Shown here: positions 40,935-50,068 of the stretch, piece by piece
Position numbering within the stretch: the first letter of the stretch is position 1
Layout: the number at the start of each line of letters is the position of its first letter
NCBI RefSeq assembly: GCF_001907195.1
Contig: NZ_LVWA01000008.1
Span: 1 to 64,000 of the forward strand
DNA length: 64,000 bases
Origin: Pontibacter flavimaris
GTDB taxonomy: Bacteria > Bacteroidota > Bacteroidia > Cytophagales > Hymenobacteraceae
Reading direction: 5' to 3'
Notes under the pieces: generated by a model
Seen by the model: the letters and a program-made list of their open reading frames with translations, nothing else
Databases searched by the model: none
What the model was told of the DNA's origin: nothing
Program-made: the position numbers and the translations under genes

Positions 40935-43886
40935 TTATTTGCTCAGAATCACTCTATGCGTACTAAAGCCGGCAGAGGTGACTAACTTTATCAGATAAAG
41001 TCCTTTGCTCCGGTTTGCCCAGTTCAATTCCAAGTTCACATGCTCTTCCCGGTTACTGGCTCCTTCCAGCATTTTTTCGACCAGCGTCCCTTTGGCATCA
41101 TAGATGTAAATGGCATATGGTCCTCTGTTTGGCAGGGAGAAACTGAGGCGTGCCTTGTCTTGGATAGGATTTGGATAAACCGTCAATTCTAAATTATCTA
41201 CTTTGATTTTAGCCTCCTCTTCATGCGATGTTACAATCGAGGTGTCATCAGATGCAAGCACGGAGTAGCCCTGCTTGCCTGTAGAGGCAAAAATGACAAT
41301 TTCACCGGTATAGTTGTTTTTGCTGCTGGTAGCATAGTCACAGGTTTCATCAATCAGGGAAAGCTCCGAGCCGAACTGAATATTACTGGTTAATGCTTCT
41401 TTGTAGTAGATGCCTCCGGCACTCGGAGCAGCATAGATAACCTTAACCTTGCCCACATGCTCATTTAAAATCACGATCGGGCGGTTGCCCGCTTTGGAAA
41501 CCTCGTATAAATTATCCCAACTTCCGGTAGGGCGTCTGACAAGCAAGGCAATTCTGGCAAGTCCTGTTTTGTATCCTGTTTTCACCGCACAGTATAACGT
41601 CCCATCCGAGGCAACGGCCATGTTCAGGTGGTCGTCGGCCATCCCGTCTCCGCTTTCAATTGCCGATTGCGAGGCAGGTACCTCATCCGCAGACCAGGTA
41701 GCTGGGGAAGCGCCATTGGCATGGGTCTTAAATCCAAAGCGCTTCGTATTCTGGTTAGACCACAGAAAACCAATTTTATTTAAGGCCCGCAAATTCACTA
41801 CGGCGCAGATATCATCGTCTGTGAGGCCGCTGGCTACGACAATCGGGGTGCTCCAGGTGCTATATGGTGCGTCGCTCCACCTTACAAGGGCATTTCTGTT
41901 TCCATTGGAAGCTAGCCACATTCTCCCTGTTCCGTCAATATCAATAGTGGCAGTTTTTACACCTGCGTCCAGTGGAATCAGAACACTGGAGCTTCTTTGA
42001 GACCAGAGAGTATAATCACCTGCCACCGATCCATACTCCACAGAAACTAATTTAGAGGGAAGGTTTGCACCTCTGAATAATAATATGTGTACGTTGCTGC
42101 CATCTACCTTGCAGTCTGCCCGTGTGAAATCGCTGTCTGATATTTGTATCGTTCTAGTCCACTCTGTTCCGTCTAACCTCCAGATATGCGTTCCTTCGTT
42201 TGTGCTGGGGAGCACAGCCCACCATTTGTCAGCGTACTTCCATACTTTAGATTGGGGCTGATCGCCCAAACTGGTGTGTATAGGTAAGGGGCTCAGTGGG
42301 GTAATAGATATAAATCCCTCTGTTCCTGCACTTGGCTCAGGTTGGATTATATAGGTTTCACCGGAAGTATAACCTGTTGTCATCATATTTCCTGCTTCGT
42401 CTTTAATGCCGGTGCCACTCGTTTTTAGGTCAAGTCGTAGCGTGCCTGTCCCTTGAATAGCGCTTACAGTTACGTCATAGGCTGTGCCGTCCGTGCTGGC
42501 AGCAGCCACCGCCGAAATGTTGCTGGAGAGAGTGCCCGAGATAACGGTGGCTACAAAGTCAGCCGGATCCACGCCGCTTACTTTTTCTGAGAAGAGCGCC
42601 CGGTAAATTACTGTGGTTGCGCTTGTGGTGCTGGTAGTAGGGGTCTGACGCAAAATGCCTGACACCGTTGGGGGAGTCTGATCCGGCTGCGGGGCTGCGT
42701 CTGCTGCGATAGTAAACGTGATCGTTAAGGGGGAGCCCGCTGTACCGGTTCCCTTGCTTCCTGAGTAGGGGGTAGCCTTTAAGGTATAAGTACCCACGGC
42801 AGGAGGGTTCCAGCTCCCATAGTAGTAGTTGCCATTGCCATCATCGCCATGCAGGGCGTATGGTGCTCCATTATCCGTGTATGTCAGGGATTGGGCGCCG
42901 CTCAGTTCAAATTTCACACTTCCTACAGACGCAGGGGAGGTGTTGGCTCTGATGTTTAGTTTGGTGGTTGGCAGGGATGCCAGACTGATCGTGGTTCCTG
43001 CTACAACTGCCTGAATGTCTTTTTCGGTGGCTGAGTTGACAAGCGTAAAGCTGGTTACCTGCTGCAGGCCCGAAGAATTGATGAAGTTTGCTGTAACGGC
43101 CTTATCAGCATCCATGGGGATGGTGACAGTGCTTGCTGTACCGGTGGCATCTCCACTCCAGCCAGAGAATACGGAGCCCTGATCCGGCATCGCTGTCAGG
43201 GTAACATCGCTCCCCTTCTCATAAATGGTTAAATCAGGATTTCTGGAAACTGTTCCTCCTCCGTTTACACTGATATCCAGCTTAAATTGGGAAAGGGATG
43301 AATTATTGCCTGCCAGTTCCAGGTCGAATGCTAAGTCTGAGGAAGAAGCCTTTGATTGGTGTACCTCCACGGCAATGACATTGGGGCCAGCTTTAAAGTA
43401 TGAAGAGGGAATGGAGAAAGACTTCACCTCCGTACCATCATCGCTGGCACCCGCGAGTGCTAACGTCTGATAACCAATCGTACCAGCCGGCATATTGTCT
43501 CGGTGTACTTCAATGCCATTGAGGTAGATGACCACGCCGTCATCCCGCTTCACGCTGGCGCTAAACGAAGTATAATCGCTTGGGTTTACGATTGAGAAGC
43601 TTTTCCGGAAGTAAGTGGTAATGTACTTGGGGGATGATTTGGGTCCATAGCTTACCGTTGTGCTGGCATCACCTATCCCATAGCCGAATTTCCCATTCCC
43701 GCTTTTCCAGTTGCTGTCATCAAAAGCTAATGTGTGCCAACCTTGCCCCAGATCAGAGCCGTTGTCCAGGTATTTCCAGGTGGAAGTAAAAGTAAAAATG
43801 GTGCTTTGATTTACCTCTGCAACAGAGGGGACATGGATGAGAAACATCAACAAAATGGTAAGCAGAAGCGGAGTAAATCTTTTCAT
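40935..43886 (-). CDS. Large multidomain T9SS-secreted carbohydrate-binding-like protein
   Basis: 983 residues. After a signal peptide (VPSVAE) come a galactose-binding-like sandwich (about 30-190, IVYLNGIEVHRDN region), a bacterial SGWSG repeat domain (LDISVNGGGTVSRNPDLTIY to KAVTANF, about 200-270), an Ig-like module with KFELSGAQSLTYTDNGAPYA (about 275-390) shared with the lyase-like protein at 44,918, an SwmB-type Ig domain (about 405-515), then a BNR-like propeller paralogous to the neighbour at 38,089, and a T9SS type A domain (ELTVYPNPIQDKARLSFSLP to THRVILSK). It is probably a secreted adhesin or glycan-binding protein. Confidence 0.85.
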   Translation of the reverse strand: MKRFTPLLLTILLMFLIHVPSVAEVNQSTIFTFTSTWKYLDNGSDLGQGWHTLAFDDSNWKSGNGKFGYGIGDASTTVSYGPKSSPKYITTYFRKSFSIVNPSDYTSFSASVKRDDGVVIYLNGIEVHRDNMPAGTIGYQTLALAGASDDGTEVKSFSIPSSYFKAGPNVIAVEVHQSKASSSDLAFDLELAGNNSSLSQFKLDISVNGGGTVSRNPDLTIYEKGSDVTLTAMPDQGSVFSGWSGDATGTASTVTIPMDADKAVTANFINSSGLQQVTSFTLVNSATEKDIQAVVAGTTISLASLPTTKLNIRANTSPASVGSVKFELSGAQSLTYTDNGAPYALHGDDGNGNYYYGSWNPPAVGTYTLKATPYSGSKGTGTAGSPLTITFTIAADAAPQPDQTPPTVSGILRQTPTTSTTSATTVIYRALFSEKVSGVDPADFVATVISGTLSSNISAVAAASTDGTAYDVTVSAIQGTGTLRLDLKTSGTGIKDEAGNMMTTGYTSGETYIIQPEPSAGTEGFISITPLSPLPIHTSLGDQPQSKVWKYADKWWAVLPSTNEGTHIWRLDGTEWTRTIQISDSDFTRADCKVDGSNVHILLFRGANLPSKLVSVEYGSVAGDYTLWSQRSSSVLIPLDAGVKTATIDIDGTGRMWLASNGNRNALVRWSDAPYSTWSTPIVVASGLTDDDICAVVNLRALNKIGFLWSNQNTKRFGFKTHANGASPATWSADEVPASQSAIESGDGMADDHLNMAVASDGTLYCAVKTGYKTGLARIALLVRRPTGSWDNLYEVSKAGNRPIVILNEHVGKVKVIYAAPSAGGIYYKEALTSNIQFGSELSLIDETCDYATSSKNNYTGEIVIFASTGKQGYSVLASDDTSIVTSHEEEAKIKVDNLELTVYPNPIQDKARLSFSLPNRGPYAIYIYDAKGTLVEKMLEGASNREEHVNLELNWANRSKGLYLIKLVTSAGFSTHRVILSK

Positions 43887-44917
43887 ACGGAACTACTTTT
43901 AGGTTTTTATAAAGTATAGATGTCTTAATCGGAGATGGTGACGCTTAATAATCTCTTATCGAGTTACCTGCCATATGGTCTTATACGGAAGAAATAGATT
44001 TTATTTAACAAATGCTTTATAGAATTTAGTAAAATAGTATAAAGCGTAACGAAAGAGGTATCTATTACATAAGAACTCAACCCTTTCATTTATAGCAGGA
44101 ACCACTATTTGCAAGACTTTGCCCTTTGGCCGGGACCGCTGTAAATTAGTATAAGCCGCTTTATGGAAGGCACTAACTATCCTAATATGTCTTTGGTGTC
44201 ACTATCACGGCGATTCCCTCACCATACTCAGCACAGGTTTCAGCACAACATGATTTACTTCTATTCTACTATATAAAGATTGTTAAAGCCTTGTTTTTGA
44301 GTCATTTATACTTTCTTGTGCTTGCAGAAGTACTGAGTTCTGCCAAATGAAATTGGAAAGTGCTGTTTTTGTATTAGCGTTTAAAAAATACTACTGGTTC
44401 ACAGGTGAATAGGGGGAGTATTGCTTTAATTAAAAATCTCTTAAAGCTATATGAATCAATGTGGTGTAAGGATATACTTCGAAACGTAATAATTTGTAGT
44501 TGTATATATTCCATCATTAGTATAATTTATTTAATTCCACAGGTTGTAGAAAGTATAACTAGTAAAAGAAGTTGTGGTTATTTATAAAGCTTTTTAGCTA
44601 AAAATTGGTAAACGGTTTTTAAATCTGAAACAGGTCGGTATATCTTTGTCGAAGTCGAATGAATAAAATATCCAAAAACGACCGAGCGGGTTGTTTAGGT
44701 ATTAAGATAGGTATGTTGTTGAATTATAGAGAGTTGGTTTGCCTATGGAGAGAGCTTTAGTTTTTTTTATATTCAATTTGTTTAATATTAAAATTGTTGG
44801 TTTTAGATAAAATCAACATGGCTATAGAAACAATGATAAAATAGAAGAATTGAAGTGTTGTTTTTGTAGCCACCGAGTAAAATTTCACTTTTTAGCCAAA
44901 ACTTTTAGCCAAAAAAC
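43887..44917. other. Long intergenic region, possible promoter near 44,641
   Basis: About 1,030 bases between divergent genes. The only notable open frame (44,405-44,587, 60 codons) lacks a ribosome site and looks random. TATCTTTG at 44,641-44,648 fits a -7 box facing right, without a clear TTTG partner, which would leave a leader of about 270 bases before 44,918. The long leader could hold regulatory structure, but no stable hairpin stands out. Confidence 0.4.
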
Positions 44918-46576
44918 ATGAATTCAAGATTCAAGTATATCCTCATGCCCCTACTTGTGGGCACAATCACCATGTCATGCGAAAAAGAAGAAATGGAAGA
45001 CATGACACCCAATGCCGAACTTAGTACAGAAGCCACTGATTTAGCCACCTCTGCTAACTTCATTTTTAACGAAACCTTTGAAGACGGGACTGGCTTTGAT
45101 GGCATCAGGTTGCAAGCAAGTACAAACTATGGCTTTAACTTAGTTTCGAGCCCAGCCTTTGAAGGTTCTAAAGCTGGCCGCTTCGAATTGCGCGATTCTG
45201 ATGCAGAAGCTAGTGGCGGAACAAGAGCAGAGTTCATATTCCCCGATGATACGAGGGCAAAAGAAGGCTGGTATTCCTTTGCGGGCTATTTCCCCGCTGC
45301 CGATTATGCTGATGAGAGAAGTAGAGATATCATCACCCAGTGGCACCAGGGTGGTGGTTCCGGGTCCCCACATACCGTACTGGTAGTAGAGAGCGGCGAG
45401 TTTATCATGCACGTTGGAGAAGCCCGTCTTTCACTAGGTAAAATGACAAAAGATGTGTGGCACAATTTTGTGATCCATATGGTGCACTCTACGGGATCAG
45501 ATGGTCTGATTGAAGTATGGTTAAACGATAAAAAAGTTGCGTCCAGATCAGGTGCCACTATTAAGTCAGGCTTTGACCTGCCACGTTGGAAAGTGGGTAT
45601 CTACAAGTGGGACTGGAACGGCAGCGAAACAACCAATACTAAAAAGAGAGTATGGTACATCGACAACGTAAGACTGGGCAACAGCAATGCTACGTTAAGC
45701 GAGATGAGTTCTGGTTCTGGTTCCGGCTCCACGTCTGAACCAGCACCTAACCCCTCAGAGCCTACTTCTCCGGAGGCGGGTACTTCAGAGCCTTCTTCTA
45801 GCGCCGATATTTCAGGTTTCACCCTGATCGACTCGCACACTGAAAAAGGAGTGATGTCCATCACTAACGGGTCACAAATTAGCCTTAGCTCCTTGGCTTA
45901 CACCAAACTCAACATTCAGGCCAATGCTTCTTCTTCGGTGGAGAACGTAAAGTTTGAGCTGAGCGGCGCCCAGAGCAGGACCTATACAGACAAAGGTGCT
46001 CCGTTTGCCCTGCACGGCGACGATGGCAACGGTAACTTCTACTACGGCAACTGGAACCCACCAGCCACCGGTACCTATACCCTGAAAGCCACACCATACA
46101 AGGATGGCCAGGCCGGAACACCAGTATCCATCACCTTCACGATCGTGAACTCTGGTGAGACGATCATTCCAAATGAGGATGGCGCTACTTCCGGAAGCAC
46201 AGAAATTGCTCAGCCTTCTGCTAGCTCCGACATCACGGGCTTTACTCTGATTGATTCACATTTAGAGAAAGGTGTGCAGACAATTGCGGATGGTTCTGTG
46301 ATTACACTTAGCTCCCTGGCTTACACCAAGCTGAACATTCAGGCCAATGCTTCTTCTTCGGTGGAGAACGTAAAGTTTGAGTTGAGCGGCGCCCAGAGCA
46401 GGACCTACACAGACAAAGGTGCTCCGTTTGCCCTGCACGGCGACGATGGCAACGGTAACTTCTACTACGGCAACTGGAACCCACCAGCCACCGGTACTTA
46501 TACCCTGAAAGCCACACCATACAAGGATGGCCAGGCCGGAACACCAGTGTCAATAAAGTTTACTATCAAAAACTAG
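44918..46576 (+). CDS. Polysaccharide-lyase-like lipoprotein with two tandem Ig-like modules
   Basis: 552 residues. Lipoprotein signal with lipobox ITMSC (Cys 21). Residues about 50-255 form a jelly-roll similar to the polysaccharide lyase group that includes heparin lyase I-like and PL20-like enzymes: GRFELRDSDAEASGGTRAEF, GWYSFAGYFPAADY, ITQWHQGGGSGSPH, DVWHNFVIHMVHST, LPRWKVGIYKWDW, and RVWYIDNVRLG. A Ser/Gly/Pro linker leads to two nearly identical modules (about 305-410 and 445-552) with VKFELSGAQSRTYTDKGAPF and ALHGDDGNGNFYYGNWNPPA. It probably binds or trims exopolysaccharide at the cell surface; cleavage is inferred from fold only. Confidence 0.78.
   Translation: MNSRFKYILMPLLVGTITMSCEKEEMEDMTPNAELSTEATDLATSANFIFNETFEDGTGFDGIRLQASTNYGFNLVSSPAFEGSKAGRFELRDSDAEASGGTRAEFIFPDDTRAKEGWYSFAGYFPAADYADERSRDIITQWHQGGGSGSPHTVLVVESGEFIMHVGEARLSLGKMTKDVWHNFVIHMVHSTGSDGLIEVWLNDKKVASRSGATIKSGFDLPRWKVGIYKWDWNGSETTNTKKRVWYIDNVRLGNSNATLSEMSSGSGSGSTSEPAPNPSEPTSPEAGTSEPSSSADISGFTLIDSHTEKGVMSITNGSQISLSSLAYTKLNIQANASSSVENVKFELSGAQSRTYTDKGAPFALHGDDGNGNFYYGNWNPPATGTYTLKATPYKDGQAGTPVSITFTIVNSGETIIPNEDGATSGSTEIAQPSASSDITGFTLIDSHLEKGVQTIADGSVITLSSLAYTKLNIQANASSSVENVKFELSGAQSRTYTDKGAPFALHGDDGNGNFYYGNWNPPATGTYTLKATPYKDGQAGTPVSIKFTIKN
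45884..46548 (+). repeat. 242-bp direct repeat encoding the duplicated module
   Basis: 45,884-46,125 and 46,307-46,548, offset 423, differ at only a handful of bases, including wobble positions. Near-identity at synonymous sites indicates recent duplication or gene conversion within the gene. Confidence 0.9.
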
Positions 46577-46630
46577 TAGACATTCAGAATTTCTGATTTA
46601 GTGTAGCAAACACTTAAACCAAACAAATCT

Positions 46631-46665
46631 AAAAAGGGCCCAAGGTTATACCTTGGGCCCTTTTT
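46631..46665. terminator. Symmetric terminator after the lyase-like gene
   Basis: Perfect 15-bp arms AAAAAGGGCCCAAGG / CCTTGGGCCCTTTTT around a 5-nt loop; works in both directions. Confidence 0.92.
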
Positions 46666-46725
46666 ATTTAATACCTGAAGCATTGCAACGCCTGGATAAC
46701 TGTTGGTGCGGCCGTTCGTAAAAAT

Positions 46726-47520
46726 ATGAGGATACAAGAACAGGTTAATCCATCTCCTATGGTCGTGAAGCTTCAACTATGCATTTATCCCTTCTTTATC
46801 TATAAGCTGTTGGGGTGTTTTTCAGTTGCTATACCGCCAAACCTTGGAGAACTGCTGGTGGAGGAAAACTTTGAGGGCGAATCATACTTTCGGGGGGCTA
46901 AGTTACAGGCCGCCACGGCCTATGGTTTTCGTGTAGCAGAGCTGCCTGTTTATGAGGGGACCAGATCGGGCCGGTTTGAATTAAGGGATACTGATCCTGA
47001 AGCAAGTGGCGGCACCAGGGCTGAGTTCCTGTTTCCGGAAGCGACAAAGGTAAAAGAAGGGTGGTATACGTTTGCCGCCTATTTCCCCACTGAGGATTAC
47101 CAAAGAGACACCAGCATGGATCATATCAACCAGTGGCACCAAGGCAAAGGGTCAGGTAGCCCAGCCTTGATGCTGATCACTGAGAATGATGAGTTTTTCA
47201 TCTTTCTAAAGGGAAAAGGCCTAAAACACCAGCGGTATGCGCTTGGTGAGGTCCGGAAAGATGTGTGGCACAGGTTTGCTATTCACATCGTGCATTCCTC
47301 GGGTGAAGACGGAATGGTAGAGGTATGGCTCAATGAAAACAAAGTGCTGAGTTACAATGGTCCCACCATGTATTCAGGATTTGGATACCCGCGCTGGAAG
47401 GTTGGCCTATACAAAGATGACTGGAACCACTCCCGCACTACCGATACGCAGAAGAGAGTATATTATATAGACGATGTAAAATTGATTTGTCTGGACCCTG
47501 GTGCAGCTGCAGCGAATTAG
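46726..47520 (+). CDS. Polysaccharide-lyase-like secreted protein, single domain
   Basis: 264 residues from ATG 46,726; ATG 46,759 is an alternative that leaves the signal-like segment LCIYPFFIYKLLGCFSVAIP at the N-terminus. The remaining 220 residues are paralogous to the catalytic-fold domain of the preceding protein: GRFELRDTDPEASGGTRAEF, EGWYTFAAYFPTEDY, INQWHQGKGSGSPA, DVWHRFAIHIVHSS, PRWKVGLYKDDW and RVYYIDDVKLI. It lacks the Ig-like modules. Conserved Arg-Glu, His and Tyr positions suit a lyase. It probably works on the glycan made by this locus. Confidence 0.75.
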   Translation: MRIQEQVNPSPMVVKLQLCIYPFFIYKLLGCFSVAIPPNLGELLVEENFEGESYFRGAKLQAATAYGFRVAELPVYEGTRSGRFELRDTDPEASGGTRAEFLFPEATKVKEGWYTFAAYFPTEDYQRDTSMDHINQWHQGKGSGSPALMLITENDEFFIFLKGKGLKHQRYALGEVRKDVWHRFAIHIVHSSGEDGMVEVWLNENKVLSYNGPTMYSGFGYPRWKVGLYKDDWNHSRTTDTQKRVYYIDDVKLICLDPGAAAAN

Positions 47521-47778
47521 GTAGTCGGCTTCCTACTGCTTTCATACTTGTGCGGGTTGATTCTCAGACATTACTTTAAATTTTATTTTTCCCGTTTTTA
47601 GATAGAACTACCAATAACCTTTGCCATGATCTACTAGTATATGGTATAAATAAAAGATTAATTTCTATTTATGCCATTAAAAGCATAGGCGTTACATAGA
47701 TACACATCAAAGATTTAAATCAGATGCTAAAACACCATCTACGTTTTAGATGCAGGAATACCTATACCTAATGCTTTC

Positions 47779-48759
47779 ATGATGAAGTTTACTGTAAGGA
47801 ACATATTGGGATGGCTGTTAGCATGCTTGCTGATCCGGTTAGGCTTTGTAAAGAAAGCTTTGAGCAAAGCCCTGAAAGGAGAGTATATTCTATCGGTATA
47901 CTTTCACAATCCTTCTAAAATGGAGTTCGAAGCAAGCATTAGGTGGCTGCAAAAACAGGGCCTCCAGTTCTTGAGCGTTGCCGATGTTGAGCAGATTAGT
48001 TTAAAGCAGCGACCCTTCCCGAAAGGAGGAGTTATCATTACGGTAGATGATGGCTGGCAGCGGAATGAGGCTAATATTGTAAGTATAGCCGAAGCGTATA
48101 AGGTGCCGGTTGCTATTTTTGTTTCGACACAACCTGTACAGGAAGGAACGTACTGGTGGTCGTATTTTAGCCAGGCACAAAAGTTAAAGCTATCGCCGCC
48201 TCCGGTACAGGCACTTAAGCAAATACAAAACGAAGAACGCCTGCTCCGGGTGGAGGAATTCCGGAAGAAGATTAACCTCGGACGGGAGGCGATGACGGTA
48301 GCGCAGGTCAGGAATATCTCCAAATCGAAGTTCATAACAATAGGTGGACATACGCATTCCCACCCTATACTGATAAACTGCACGGATGAGCAGGTGTACT
48401 TTGAACTGCTGCATTCTAAAAAGACACTGGAGAAGTGGACAGGAAAAAGTATCTCCTATTTTACTTATCCTAACGGCAATTACAGCCAGCGCGAAATAAC
48501 TCTTTTAGAAGAGTTAGGCTACAGCCTGGCGTTCACATGCGAGGCAAAGCAGATAACAGAGAACGATTTAGGGAATGGCTTCATGCTGCCCCGGCTGGCC
48601 TTTTTGGAAGGCGCTTCGTTTGCTGAGAACATTTGTAGGATGACGGGGGTTTGGAAAGCCACTTTACGGAAATTGAAGTATGCTGCACGCAAAAATAAAA
48701 CGGCCTCGGCAAGCATAACCTCTCCGCCGCTTGTTACAACAGAAGTTGTTTTTAAGTAG
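47779..48759 (+). CDS. Polysaccharide deacetylase (NodB domain) protein
   Basis: 326 residues. A hydrophobic N-terminal segment (NILGWLLACLLIRLGFVKKA) anchors or exports it. The NodB domain shows GGVIITVDDGWQRN (catalytic Asp-Asp), TIGGHTHSHPILINC (metal-binding HxxxH) and FTYPNGNYSQREITLLEELG with the late motif LAFTCEAKQI. It removes acetyl groups from N-acetylhexosamines of exported polysaccharide (family knowledge). It lies in a rightward series with the aminotransferase-like and FemAB-like genes. Confidence 0.85.
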   Translation: MMKFTVRNILGWLLACLLIRLGFVKKALSKALKGEYILSVYFHNPSKMEFEASIRWLQKQGLQFLSVADVEQISLKQRPFPKGGVIITVDDGWQRNEANIVSIAEAYKVPVAIFVSTQPVQEGTYWWSYFSQAQKLKLSPPPVQALKQIQNEERLLRVEEFRKKINLGREAMTVAQVRNISKSKFITIGGHTHSHPILINCTDEQVYFELLHSKKTLEKWTGKSISYFTYPNGNYSQREITLLEELGYSLAFTCEAKQITENDLGNGFMLPRLAFLEGASFAENICRMTGVWKATLRKLKYAARKNKTASASITSPPLVTTEVVFK

Positions 48760-48862
48760 AGGTAGCTGCAAGTATAAAGTGCTAAGGTAGCCTGGCTCTA
48801 GCAGGAGGCAGCGTTTGAGTAGCGCTGTCAATAACGTTATTGAGAAGGTCTTGTGGTAAAGT

Positions 48863-50008
48863 ATGAAGAAGTTATCCGTTATGTTCACTCCCCGATTTGC
48901 TATTTGGCCCACACTCCCCCTGGATATACATTTTAGAACAGAGAGCACCTGGCGCCCTTTTCCCCTAAACCAGGAAAACTGCAGGATCTTTTCACGTGCA
49001 AGACAGGCCATCTGGAGTGCATGCATAGCCCTTGATCTCAAAGCGGGGGACACGGTGCTTGTGCCAGCCTATCATCATGGTTCCGAAATAGAGGCGCTTC
49101 TGCTGGCTGGGCTAAAAGTTAAATACTATGAAATTGATGGTGCCTTAGCGCCGGACGAAGCCACACTGCTTCCGCTGCTGGACAAACAGGTAAAGGCCTT
49201 ATACTTGATCCATTACCTGGGTTTTCCGCAAGATGGGGCTTACTGGCGTAAGTGGTGCGATGACAGGAACCTGTTGTTAATGGAAGATGCGGCGCAGGCG
49301 TTCTTGTCTACAAAGGAGGAGATCCCGGTAGGATCCCATGGACATGTGGCTGTCTTTTGCTTGTATAAGACCTACGGAATACCGGATGGTGGAGCCGTCA
49401 TCTCAATAAAACCTCCTGCACCGCCCCGGCTAACAGCTGAAACCGGTAACTGGCGCATTCTGAAAAGGCATCTCAACTGGGTTGCCACAAAGAGAGGGGA
49501 AGTCGGCTTCTTGCATGGTCTTGTTAAACCGGCACTCTCGTGGTGGAAGCGCCAGCGGGACAGACCGCATGCAGAGTTTGAGATGGGAAATCCTGACACC
49601 CCGCCTGCCTTGATGACTACAAGGTTGTTGCCTAAACTATTAAACGAAGTCACAGCCCACAAGCGCCGGAGGAATTACCAGTATTTGCTTGACCACTTAG
49701 GGGAGATGGTGCCTCGTCAGTTTGTGTATCTGCCCGATGGAGCTTGTCCTTTTGCTTTTCCTATAGAAGTTGAGAATGCCAGGCCCTTTCTGGAGCGGTT
49801 GCGCCAAAAAGGAGTTTTAGGCCTGCTGTTCTGGATTAACCCACACCCTACGTTGCCGGTTGAGGAGTTTCCGCGCAGCCGCTTTCTTCGGGAGCGGGTG
49901 CTCGCTTTACCGGTTCATCAGGAGTTAACCGAATATGATCTGAAAAGAATTGTGAGTGCAGTGCAGGAAAGCCGTACCGCCCTTCCTGCCCAGGTTGCTG
50001 CAGTTTAA
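48863..50008 (+). CDS. DegT/DnrJ/EryC1-family aminotransferase-like protein
   Basis: 381 residues of PLP fold type I. LKAGDTVLVPAYHHGSEIEA corresponds to the usual cofactor-binding loop, LLLMEDAAQAFLSTKEEIPV gives the PLP-Asp (EDAAQ), and VAVFCLYKTYGIPDGGAVIS holds the Schiff-base Lys (YKTYG). The C-terminal half is more divergent than in typical sugar aminotransferases. It could form an amino sugar or attach an amino group in glycan precursor synthesis. Followed after 60 bases by the FemAB-like pair. Confidence 0.78.
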   Translation: MKKLSVMFTPRFAIWPTLPLDIHFRTESTWRPFPLNQENCRIFSRARQAIWSACIALDLKAGDTVLVPAYHHGSEIEALLLAGLKVKYYEIDGALAPDEATLLPLLDKQVKALYLIHYLGFPQDGAYWRKWCDDRNLLLMEDAAQAFLSTKEEIPVGSHGHVAVFCLYKTYGIPDGGAVISIKPPAPPRLTAETGNWRILKRHLNWVATKRGEVGFLHGLVKPALSWWKRQRDRPHAEFEMGNPDTPPALMTTRLLPKLLNEVTAHKRRRNYQYLLDHLGEMVPRQFVYLPDGACPFAFPIEVENARPFLERLRQKGVLGLLFWINPHPTLPVEEFPRSRFLRERVLALPVHQELTEYDLKRIVSAVQESRTALPAQVAAV

Positions 50009-50068
50009 GCAGCGGAATACGTTTTTATATTTTGTCCGGAGGCGCTGAGGAAGATTAAGTTTCGAAGT

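Noticed and set aside
44405..44587. 60-codon frame in the 1-kb gap before the lyase-like gene
   Set aside because: No ribosome site or promoter, and no protein features beyond chance hydrophobicity.
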